Origin: a virus
Virus record (IMG/VR): IMGVR_UViG_3300025887_000038
Coordinates: 1 to 46,727 of that record
Direction: 5' to 3' (one strand)
Length of the DNA stretch: 46,727 nt
Shown: positions 30,138-36,736 of the stretch, piece by piece
How positions within the stretch are numbered: the first letter of the stretch is position 1
How the letters are laid out: each line of letters starts with the position of its first letter
Notes under the pieces: generated by a model
Told to the model about the DNA's origin: nothing
Database searches by the model: none
Seen by the model: only the letters and a program-made list of their open reading frames with translations
Program-made: the position numbers and the translations under genes

Positions 30138-31141
30138 GAAAAGAAATCATTGAAGTCGGAGAAAAATACCGGCTCGACGGCACCGAGATGGAAGTTGAGG
30201 TCATCGAGCATTCCTGCGGCGCAGACTGGGTCCCGGATATCTTCACCATACGGATGCGGTATCCTCGGATCATCCACGCTGAGGTCATGACACACCGTGT
30301 CTTTGGACGGAACGCCCGCAGCTCTCGTGCCGTCCCTATCAAAACTATGCTCTGCGAGATCATGGACGCCCCATTTGTGCCTTGGCACTGGGGCCTGAAC
30401 CAATCGGGTATGCAGGCTGACGAAGAGAACACCGCCGACGTCTTCCTCGGCGACGCCTACAAATACCGGAGGGGAAGTCACATCAGCAGAGAGACTGCTT
30501 GGAAATTCGCCTCCTCTCACACCTACCATATTGCCACTGCTTTCATGAATGCTGGCTACCACAAGCAGGTGGTCAACCGTCTCCTCGAGCCCTTCATGTG
30601 GATCGATGTTCTGATCACCTCAACGGACTGGAACAACTTCCTGTGGCTCCGGGATCACAAAGACGCTGAGCCCCATCTGCAGGATCTTGCCCGGTTGGTC
30701 GAAGCTGCCATGACAAACTCCACTCCCAATCTCCTGGAACCAGGTGAATGGCATCTGCCGTACATCTCCCAGGAAGATACTGCTTTCCTCATGTCTGAAG
30801 ACAACGTGCACGACGTAGGCAACCTTGAGTTCCTTCAGCGCGTCTCAGCAGCTCGCTGTGCCCGCATCTCGTACAGGCCCTTCGATGGCGACGCCAGCTA
30901 TACGAAGGAACTTGCCCGTTACGACATGCTGGTCTCCTCAGACCGTGTCCATGCCTCTCCTCTGGAGCATCAGGCCACACCTGATCACCTTATCCTGATC
31001 GACGGTGTAATGGTCGACGAAGAAGGTGAGACGATCGAAGAACTGGGCACCGCTGAAAAATGGAACAGCCCTGATCTCCACGGCAATCTCGATGGTTGGA
31101 TTCAGTTTCGCAAGTTGGTTCCCAACGAGTGGAAACCCTGA
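30134..31141 (+). CDS. thyX: Flavin-dependent thymidylate synthase ThyX
   Basis: 335 aa. Makes dTMP from dUMP using FAD, methylene-tetrahydrofolate and NADPH. The ThyX signature appears as MTHRVFGRNARSSRAVP (residues 52-68, T replacing the first R of RHR as in many phage enzymes). A C-terminal SAARCARISYRPFDG ... LVSSDRVHASPLEHQATP region supplies further dUMP and folate contacts. Longer than bacterial ThyX (~220-250 aa), as is usual for phage versions. Coupled to the VWA gene (ATGA). Together with the MazG- and MazZ-like enzymes it points to active dNTP pool control. Confidence 0.9.
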   Translation: MRKEIIEVGEKYRLDGTEMEVEVIEHSCGADWVPDIFTIRMRYPRIIHAEVMTHRVFGRNARSSRAVPIKTMLCEIMDAPFVPWHWGLNQSGMQADEENTADVFLGDAYKYRRGSHISRETAWKFASSHTYHIATAFMNAGYHKQVVNRLLEPFMWIDVLITSTDWNNFLWLRDHKDAEPHLQDLARLVEAAMTNSTPNLLEPGEWHLPYISQEDTAFLMSEDNVHDVGNLEFLQRVSAARCARISYRPFDGDASYTKELARYDMLVSSDRVHASPLEHQATPDHLILIDGVMVDEEGETIEELGTAEKWNSPDLHGNLDGWIQFRKLVPNEWKP

Positions 31142-31440
31142 TGGCCAAAATCACAATCCCCGACAACATTTTCTTGGAGGACCTCATGACCTACAAATTT
31201 TTCACCCCTCTGCAGCGCAAAGCTGTTCTCAGCAGGAACGGCACCTACTTTGAGGTGCCGCTCTATTCGCGTGACCAGGAAGTTTACGCCAAAAGTGGCG
31301 TGGGCTTTGTGCGAATGCGCAAGGGTGGCACCACCAGCAACGACAAGATCTTCTGGCGTAGCACCGACCTTCCCACTCTCGATTTCAACCGTCTTGGTTA
31401 CATGGCCACACCTAACACCTTGGTCCCACTAGCTGCCTGA
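31141..31440 (+). CDS. Hypothetical protein downstream of ThyX
   Basis: 99 aa, basic, mixed beta: MAKITIPDNIFLEDLMTYKFFTPLQRKAVLSRNGTYFEVPLYSRDQEVYAK...TSNDKIFWRSTDLPTLDFNRLGY. The ATG overlaps the ThyX stop (TGATG). No metal or nucleotide motif recognised. Confidence 0.65.
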   Translation: MAKITIPDNIFLEDLMTYKFFTPLQRKAVLSRNGTYFEVPLYSRDQEVYAKSGVGFVRMRKGGTTSNDKIFWRSTDLPTLDFNRLGYMATPNTLVPLAA

Positions 31441-31488
31441 CTAGGTAATGCAATTGCATTGCTCCCTACATTTAACGAGGAACCCACC

Positions 31489-31746
31489 GTGATCGATTCT
31501 GAAATGCAAGCAAAGAACCCAGTTGCTTACGCTCTGCGTAAGGCTGGGTACATCCCACTGCCCCGGCTGTGGATTCGACGTGATGAGATTGGTTTGATCC
31601 ATGACATCGCAGAGAAATCCCGTGTCGAGGTTAACAACATCCGTGGTGCGGCTTCTCGCAGCCACATTGAGAACCAGAAAGTAACACCGGAAAACAACCG
31701 GGATGCTGCATGGGCTGCTCACGAAAAAGCCCAGGCAAGGAGCTGA
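31489..31746 (+). CDS. Hypothetical protein before the excisionase-like gene
   Basis: 85 aa, charged, helical (VAYALRKAGYIPLPRLWIRRDEIGLIHDIAEKSRVEVNNIRGAA). GTG at 31489 follows a CGAGGA ribosome binding site and is the likely start; the next ATG is 15 nt further. The helix-turn region ~30-55 (EIGLIHDIAEKSRVEVNNIR) could bind DNA. It lies 4 nt upstream of the Xis-like gene, so it belongs to the recombination module transcript. Confidence 0.55.
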   Translation: MIDSEMQAKNPVAYALRKAGYIPLPRLWIRRDEIGLIHDIAEKSRVEVNNIRGAASRSHIENQKVTPENNRDAAWAAHEKAQARS

Positions 31747-31750
31747 TCTG

Positions 31751-32044
31751 ATGGCACTTCCAGTCGTTCACAAGTTCACATCTGTGGCCAGGCATCTCGG
31801 TGTTTCCGTTGACAGCCTCCGTAAGGTAGCGGATGAACACGGCTTCACCATACGAATTGGGCGGAACTTCCGTCTGCTCGAGAGTGATGTTCAAAAGCTG
31901 ATGGAATTATGCCGGCAAAAAGAAAAAGCGCCCGTCTCGTTTGGAGAGCCGTTTCAGGGCGGCAGCCCTACTGGCAGATACGTGACGGAACGACCCGAGT
32001 ATCGACAGGTACGCACATCCGCGAAGATGCTGAAGAAGCTCTAG
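31751..32044 (+). CDS. Excisionase-like HTH protein
   Basis: 97 aa. The N-terminal winged-helix/MerR-like HTH, FTSVARHLGVSVDSLRKVADEHGFTIRIGRNFRLLESDVQKL, has the layout of recombination directionality factors (AlpA/Xis type). Immediately followed by, and overlapping (136 nt, other frame), a tyrosine integrase. Its C-terminal third is basic and encoded over the integrase start. Role as Xis or integrase regulator is inferred from fold and location. Confidence 0.68.
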   Translation: MALPVVHKFTSVARHLGVSVDSLRKVADEHGFTIRIGRNFRLLESDVQKLMELCRQKEKAPVSFGEPFQGGSPTGRYVTERPEYRQVRTSAKMLKKL

Positions 32045-33006
32045 CAAGGTATCTCGACCTGAAATACCAACCGAATACTCCGGTTGGCCCACAAGAACTC
32101 ACCATCTCCCGGGCCCTAGATATCTACGCCAAAGAACATGCAGTTCATGTCGCTGATCCCGCACGGATCGGGTATGCAATTGATGCTTTGGATAGTTTCT
32201 GGGGAGACCAGCCAGTTTCCATAATCACTGGTGCTACATGCCGGAAGTATTCCAGCTCTAGAAAGACCCGTTTCGGTGTTGTCGCCTCACCCGGCACCAC
32301 CAGACGAGAGCTGAATGTTCTCCAGGCTGCTCTCAATTACTGCCACGCTGAGGGCTATCTCGTAACACCACCCAAAGTCACACTCCCTGCGTCGCCTTCT
32401 CCCAAAGAGCGCTGGCTAACTCGTCAAGAGGCGGCATGGCTTCTGAAGGGAGCCAGGAATCTCAGGGCGGACGGCCGGCACCTGGCCCAGTTCATCCTGC
32501 ATGGTCTCTATACTGGCAGCCGAAAACAGACGATTCTCTCCATGCGCATAGACACCCCCAGCAAAAGCGGAGGGCATGTCGACACAAAGACCGGAGTTCT
32601 CTATCGAAAGCCGCAGGGCAAACTCGAGACCGCAAAGCGGCAGAGACCGGCACGTCTTCCCCCAAGGTATCTCTCTTATTTACGCATACAATCTAAGAAC
32701 AATCGCCGAATGATCGTCCAAGATCACAAGGGTCATCAGATCGGTGACATCCGAAAAGGATGGGCCAACGCTACCCAAATAGCTATTGAATTAGCGGCCG
32801 CCAAAGGCATCAAAATCAACTTCGATGGTGTTACTCCACACACTCTCAAGCACACAGCAATCACCTGGGCTCTCCAGAATGGCGCCACCACTTGGGACAC
32901 AGCTGGTTACTTTTCCACATCCATTGAGACGATACAAAAGGTCTACGGACACCACTCTCCAGACCATCAGAAGACCGCTGTAGCGGCCCTGAACAGGCGA
33001 AAATGA
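31909..33006 (+). CDS. int: Tyrosine-family integrase
   Basis: 365 aa. N-terminal arm-binding domain (MPAKRKSARLVWRAVSGRQPYWQIRDG, typical of alphaproteobacterial phage integrases), SAM-like core-binding region, and a catalytic domain with R205 (YTGSRKQTIL), a K in the beta hairpin, H311-T-L-K314-H315 and nucleophile Y346 (ETIQKVYGHHSPDHQ). The second catalytic Arg of HxxR is Lys here (HTLKH). I believe this occurs in a subgroup of these integrases, so activity is likely but not certain. Begins inside the Xis-like gene and ends 64 nt before a tRNA-like attP site, the classical arrangement of a phage recombination module. Confidence 0.9.
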   Translation: MPAKRKSARLVWRAVSGRQPYWQIRDGTTRVSTGTHIREDAEEALARYLDLKYQPNTPVGPQELTISRALDIYAKEHAVHVADPARIGYAIDALDSFWGDQPVSIITGATCRKYSSSRKTRFGVVASPGTTRRELNVLQAALNYCHAEGYLVTPPKVTLPASPSPKERWLTRQEAAWLLKGARNLRADGRHLAQFILHGLYTGSRKQTILSMRIDTPSKSGGHVDTKTGVLYRKPQGKLETAKRQRPARLPPRYLSYLRIQSKNNRRMIVQDHKGHQIGDIRKGWANATQIAIELAAAKGIKINFDGVTPHTLKHTAITWALQNGATTWDTAGYFSTSIETIQKVYGHHSPDHQKTAVAALNRRK

Positions 33007-33013
33007 GCTGAAC

Positions 33014-33218
33014 CGGGTCCCGAAGCGGGTCCCCAGAAACTCTGGTGTCTCTCAAAAGCCTTATTTTGTTGGTGCACCCGGGGCGATTCGAACGCCCGGC
33101 CTCTGCCTTCGGAGGGCTATGCCAGTGCTACATATGGCATACTTTACAGTTATAAAGTGCCATTTAGTGCACGCCCAAAACACCCCAAAACACTCGAAGC
33201 GGGTCCCAATCGGGTCCC
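33014..33218. other. attP region: tRNA-Arg-like core flanked by paired arm repeats
   Basis: Core 33070-33117, on the minus strand, reads as the 3' half of a tRNA-Arg(CCG): anticodon loop CTCCGAA, T-arm GGGCG-TTCGAAT-CGCCC, acceptor CGGGTGC, discriminator A and CCA. The 5' half is absent, as expected of an att site rather than a tRNA gene. Four direct copies of CGGGTCCC lie at 33014-33021, 33026-33033, 33200-33207 and 33211-33218, two on each side and one helical turn apart. They look like integrase arm sites. Phage genes lie on both sides, so the site is intact attP. Confidence 0.78.
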
Positions 33219-33362
33219 CGCGATCTTTTTGGCTCCTCTTCCCCCATTATCAATTTGATATTTCTTTGTAACTCCTACTTGACAACCACATTCAAACCTT
33301 TGCATTGTTTCGAACCTGATCCATTGATCGTACAAAATAATGAACAACCGACCGGTGATTTT

Positions 33363-33857
33363 ATGAGCGTTAATCAGTCCCAATCATTATCCACTATCCG
33401 CCAGATCAAGTCTTGGTTTGAATCTGCGGTTCCAAAACCAAACGCGAAGAATATTCACGCCCAGCTTGGTGTGCATATGGAAGAAGTCGGAGAGATGCTA
33501 GAAACTCTTCGTGATGCAGGATCTACATTTCCTGTACGAGAACAGCTTGGTCTGTGTGTCGATGTTGTCGACTTCACCCAACGCCAACTCAAAGCCTACA
33601 CCGGAGGTGCAGAGATCGCCCTACAGGATCTCGACCGCACTGCGCTACTCGATGCACTCGCCGATCAAATTGTCACGTCTGTGGGCGTAGCTCACATGCT
33701 TGGCATGGACATCGAAGGTGCGCTAAATGAGGTCGCTTGCTCAAATGATTCTAAGTTTGGTGCAAACGGCAAACCAATTTTCAACGATCAGATGAAGATC
33801 ATGAAGGGCCCGGGTTACTACCCACCGGACTTGGCTAAATTTACGGGAAGGATTTAA
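33363..33857 (+). CDS. MazG-like NTP pyrophosphohydrolase
   Basis: 164 aa, all-alpha. Metal-binding acidic helices: E40-E41-x2-E44 (HMEEVGEML) and D97-x3-D101 (LLDALADQIVTSVG). It closes with NGKPIFNDQMKIMKGPGYYPPDL, typical of the phage MazG/HisE-like family. Hydrolyses NTPs or dNTPs to the monophosphates; phage members may alter (p)ppGpp or nucleotide pools. ATG 33363 is chosen; an earlier TTG (33255) is in frame but would run over promoter-like sequence (TTGACA at ~33280). 2 nt before the H-NS-like gene, so co-transcribed. Confidence 0.82.
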   Translation: MSVNQSQSLSTIRQIKSWFESAVPKPNAKNIHAQLGVHMEEVGEMLETLRDAGSTFPVREQLGLCVDVVDFTQRQLKAYTGGAEIALQDLDRTALLDALADQIVTSVGVAHMLGMDIEGALNEVACSNDSKFGANGKPIFNDQMKIMKGPGYYPPDLAKFTGRI

Positions 33858-33858
33858 G

Positions 33859-34176
33859 ATGCAACCCAATGATTTTAAAGATTTATCCCTCGAGGAACTT
33901 GTTAATATGCAGTCCAAGCTGAAGTCATTCGTTGACAAACGCTTGGATGCCAAAAAGCGTGATGCTCTGAATAAAATACAGAGTCTCGTTACTGAATTTG
34001 AGCTCGGCTTCGATGAAGTCGTTGCAGCAATTCGTGTTACAGCTAAACGCGGTAAGGCCCCCGCCATCTACCGCAACCCAGCGAACCCTCGTCAGACCTG
34101 GTCTGGCAAAGGCGACGCTCCTACCTGGTTCACAGAAGCTAACGACCCCGAAAAGCTTCGTATCCCAGGCGCTTAA
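33859..34176 (+). CDS. H-NS/HvrA-like DNA-binding protein
   Basis: 105 aa. N-terminal oligomerisation helix (DFKDLSLEELVNMQSKLKSFVDKRL) and a C-terminal domain with YRNPANPRQTWSGKGDAPTW (residues 71-90), the H-NS family DNA-binding signature. In typical members the minor-groove loop reads QGR or GRGR. Here it is GKGD, so the key Arg is replaced by Asp and DNA binding may be altered. H-NS-like proteins silence AT-rich foreign genes. A phage copy could repress phage genes in lysogeny or interfere with the host silencer. Same transcript as the MazG-like gene; followed by a terminator. Confidence 0.83.
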   Translation: MQPNDFKDLSLEELVNMQSKLKSFVDKRLDAKKRDALNKIQSLVTEFELGFDEVVAAIRVTAKRGKAPAIYRNPANPRQTWSGKGDAPTWFTEANDPEKLRIPGA

Positions 34177-34204
34177 TTTTCGACCGCACTTTGTGCAAGG
34201 TCGG

Positions 34205-34236
34205 CCTCCGAGAGTTTCTCTCGGGGGTCTTTTTTT
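34205..34236 (+). terminator. Intrinsic terminator after the H-NS-like gene
   Basis: CCTCCGAGAG (34205-34214), loop TTT, CTCTCGGGGG (34218-34227): 10 bp with one T-G pair, then TCTTTTTTT. A second stem, CGACC...GGTCG, precedes it. Separates the module from the replication genes. Confidence 0.88.
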
Positions 34237-34350
34237 GTGAAACACACTGATCCCAATCTAGATAAATAGAATTGGTTGATTAGGACTATCTTTTCTTCGG
34301 ATCATCTTGTTATCTGCCAAAGATCAAGCAGAATTAACAAGGATAAATCC

Positions 34351-34563
34351 ATGGCAGACTTTGGCGACATAGCCCAAGACATCACAGAGAAGCATATCAG
34401 CCTCTCTCTGCATAATCGCAAAACCCTCTCCATTCCCTTTTCTGGGTCGTGCCTCTCCTGCGGCGAACCCGTCAGTGAACGTCGCTACTGCGATTCTGTC
34501 TGCCGGGAAGACCACGAACTCAAGATGAAATCCTCAGCCGGAGCCAGCCGAACCACAATTTGA
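34351..34563 (+). CDS. Small zinc-finger protein
   Basis: 70 aa. One zinc-ribbon-like site: C34-x2-C37 (SCLSCGEP) and C47-x3-C51 (YCDSVCRED), then a charged tail. Such small four-cysteine proteins are frequent in phage operons and may bind host RNAP, ribosome or nucleic acid; nothing here chooses among these. ATG 34351, with the ribosome binding site CAAGGA ~9 nt upstream, is chosen over an in-frame start at 34276. Confidence 0.7.
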   Translation: MADFGDIAQDITEKHISLSLHNRKTLSIPFSGSCLSCGEPVSERRYCDSVCREDHELKMKSSAGASRTTI

Positions 34564-34597
34564 TGGGGCCGCTCCCCCCATAGAAAGCTCAAATCTT

Positions 34598-35905
34598 ATG
34601 CTACATTCTGCCCCAATCGTCCCAAGTCTGAACTCAGATCAACAAAAAGCCGTCGCTGGCATATTCCAGTTCCTGTTCTCAGACGACAAAGAGTTCATTG
34701 TCTCCGGTCCTGCTGGCACCGGCAAAACCTTCTTGATGAACCACATCATGAAAACCGTGATCCAGGAGTACACAAACGCCTCCAAGCTTCTTGGGCAAAC
34801 GCCCATCGACTATGAGGTAGCTCTCACTGCCACGACTAACAAAGCAGTCGAAGTCCTCAGCGTAGCTACGGGCTTCCCTGCCACGACAGTCCACAGCTTC
34901 ATGAACCTGAAGGTCGTGGACAACTACACCACAGGTGTCTCTTCGATCACCCGGACCAACTCCTGGAAAGTGCATAAGAACCAGCTCATCTTCGTTGACG
35001 AAGCCTCGATGATCGACACCAAGCTGCATGACTTCATCTTGCTCGGCACAGATTCCAGCTGCAAAATCATCTATCTGGGTGACCACTGCCAGATGGCACC
35101 GGTCTTTGAGACCATCTCCCCGGTCTACAAGCACCCCAAGAACTTCGTCAATCTGACGGAACCAATGAGGAATGCGGGCCAGCCTGCCCTCGTTGATCTG
35201 TGCGCACGTCTCCGCAACACCGTCGAAACTGGGAAGTTCTTCCAGCTCCCATCGGTTCCTGGTGTCATCGATTATCTCGACGGCCCGTCCGCTCAGCAGT
35301 TCATCGACACCACATTCAAAGTCGAGAACCCTGGCTGCCGGATGCTCTGTTACACCAATGCCCGGGTCCAAGAGTATAACGACTATGTCCGAAATCTAAG
35401 GGGTTACCCTGATCTGTTCACCGAGGGTGAAGTCCTGATCAACAACTCCGGCATCCAGCTCGGCAAAACCTTTCTGCGTGTTGAGCAGGAACTCACAGTC
35501 AACAAGGTTCTCTCTACGCCTGCACCCCATTCTCTCGATGCCACAGACCCTAACGCCACGATCGATGTCTATCGGGTCGAACTTAGCACACCTGGTGGTT
35601 CCCCCATCTCCGTGATGATCCCGTCCAATACGGATCACTACAAAGCGATGATGAAGCACTTCGCCAGGATCAAAGACTGGACGAAATTCTACTTCCTCAA
35701 GAACAACTTCCCTGACCTTCGTCAGAAGGATGCGGCCACCGTCTACAAGGCCCAGGGCAGCACCTACAAGTCCGTGTTCCTGGATCTCGGCAACATCGGC
35801 AAATGCACCAAGGAAGATCAGCTGGCACGGATGCTCTACGTCGGTGCCTCTCGTGCAACCACACGTCTGTTCTTGTTTGGCCAGCTTCCAGATCGCCTCT
35901 TTTAA
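34598..35905 (+). CDS. Dda/RecD-like SF1B DNA helicase (N4 gp37-like)
   Basis: 435 aa. Walker A VSGPAGTGKTFLMN (residues ~35-48), Walker B FVDEASMID ~131-139, motif III-like LGDHCQMAPV, and C-terminal KAQGSTYKSVFLDLGNI plus MLYVGASRATTRLFLFG (motifs V/VI), as in Dda and RecD2. Unwinds DNA 5' to 3' and probably acts with the polymerase and primase encoded downstream. Position upstream of the DNA polymerase matches N4 gene 37. Confidence 0.9.
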   Translation: MLHSAPIVPSLNSDQQKAVAGIFQFLFSDDKEFIVSGPAGTGKTFLMNHIMKTVIQEYTNASKLLGQTPIDYEVALTATTNKAVEVLSVATGFPATTVHSFMNLKVVDNYTTGVSSITRTNSWKVHKNQLIFVDEASMIDTKLHDFILLGTDSSCKIIYLGDHCQMAPVFETISPVYKHPKNFVNLTEPMRNAGQPALVDLCARLRNTVETGKFFQLPSVPGVIDYLDGPSAQQFIDTTFKVENPGCRMLCYTNARVQEYNDYVRNLRGYPDLFTEGEVLINNSGIQLGKTFLRVEQELTVNKVLSTPAPHSLDATDPNATIDVYRVELSTPGGSPISVMIPSNTDHYKAMMKHFARIKDWTKFYFLKNNFPDLRQKDAATVYKAQGSTYKSVFLDLGNIGKCTKEDQLARMLYVGASRATTRLFLFGQLPDRLF

Positions 35906-35915
35906 TGGAGAAGTT

Positions 35916-36185
35916 ATGACCAACCTCGAGAAGTTGTTCGGCCTCGATCAGATAGCCGATTTGTCCCAAATTGAACGGGACTGCCTCGCTGTCCGGTCAG
36001 AGTTTCCAGACATCTTGCGAGCTCTCGCACTTGATGACTACGACCAGATCACGCTGACGATCTCCTCCGATTACGCCCTGATCCTTGCTGACGATATCGA
36101 GTTTGCCGCTCAGCATAATCCCCTTGGTGAGTTCGGTCCTCCTGCTTGGGTTCACCCTGACTGGGAGGACGACGACTTCACTTAA
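35916..36185 (+). CDS. Hypothetical acidic protein
   Basis: 89 aa, acidic (MTNLEKLFGLDQIADLSQIERDCLAVRSEFPDILRALALDDYDQ), ending GPPAWVHPDWEDDDFT. ATG follows AATGGAG in the gap after the helicase gene. No recognised motif. The very acidic tail is like those of SSB-interacting or DNA-mimic proteins, an analogy only. Confidence 0.65.
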   Translation: MTNLEKLFGLDQIADLSQIERDCLAVRSEFPDILRALALDDYDQITLTISSDYALILADDIEFAAQHNPLGEFGPPAWVHPDWEDDDFT

Positions 36186-36211
36186 ACCCACCTCCATTGA
36201 GGAGTTTCCCA

Positions 36212-36736
36212 ATGTCTGCCCAATATCGCAATCCCATATACGTCAACCCTGTCATGGAACTCCTGGACCCAGTGGTCTCTGGTCTGATCATGCCTGAATG
36301 GCGTCGCCTGGATGCTATCCTAAAGGCATTGATCCTCAAGAATTTCACCGCTGGTGGCCACGAAGATGGCTTCCTCCATGGGGGCGAAACCTACTGCCTC
36401 AAGAAGCCCTTCTATCTGCGTGGTGCGCAAATCTCCCCCATCCATTTCTCGCTCTTTGATGATGCAGAATTCTATCGGCAGTGTCGTGATGACTTGAAAC
36501 GCGACATCAAGAAACTCCGTCAGTCACTGACTGTGGTTCTCCCTCGATGCCGCGACAAGCAGGATCTACGGGACGCATTCCCTGAAGTCTTGATCAGATA
36601 CATCCCCGAGCTGCAGTCGCTGGCAAGATCCAGAGAAGAGGGACACCTCCTGGAGTCCACTCCTGTGCTGCACCGCCAATTTGAACAAGCTGTGAAAATA
36701 GCCCTCGCTTACACAGCCAACCAGTTGATATATTAA
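36212..36736 (+). CDS. Conserved replication-region protein (N4 gp38 position)
   Basis: 174 aa, helical with a mixed centre: NPIYVNPVMELLDPVVSGL, GGHEDGFLHGGETYCLKKPFYLRG, and a charged helix FYRQCRDDLKRDIKKLRQSL. Ribosome binding site GAGGAG precedes ATG 36212. Stop and the polymerase ATG overlap (TAATG). The position equals N4 gp38, directly before the DNA polymerase. No enzyme motif. Confidence 0.65.
   Translation: MSAQYRNPIYVNPVMELLDPVVSGLIMPEWRRLDAILKALILKNFTAGGHEDGFLHGGETYCLKKPFYLRGAQISPIHFSLFDDAEFYRQCRDDLKRDIKKLRQSLTVVLPRCRDKQDLRDAFPEVLIRYIPELQSLARSREEGHLLESTPVLHRQFEQAVKIALAYTANQLIY

Noticed and set aside
33070-33117. A complete tRNA-Arg gene on the minus strand
   Set aside because: Only the anticodon loop to CCA is present; the D-arm, acceptor 5' strand and most of the anticodon stem are missing. 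An att site explains it better.
33007-33362. Prophage-host boundary at the tRNA fragment
   Set aside because: N4-type phage genes lie on both sides and only one core copy was seen, so this is attP in the free phage genome, not attL or attR.
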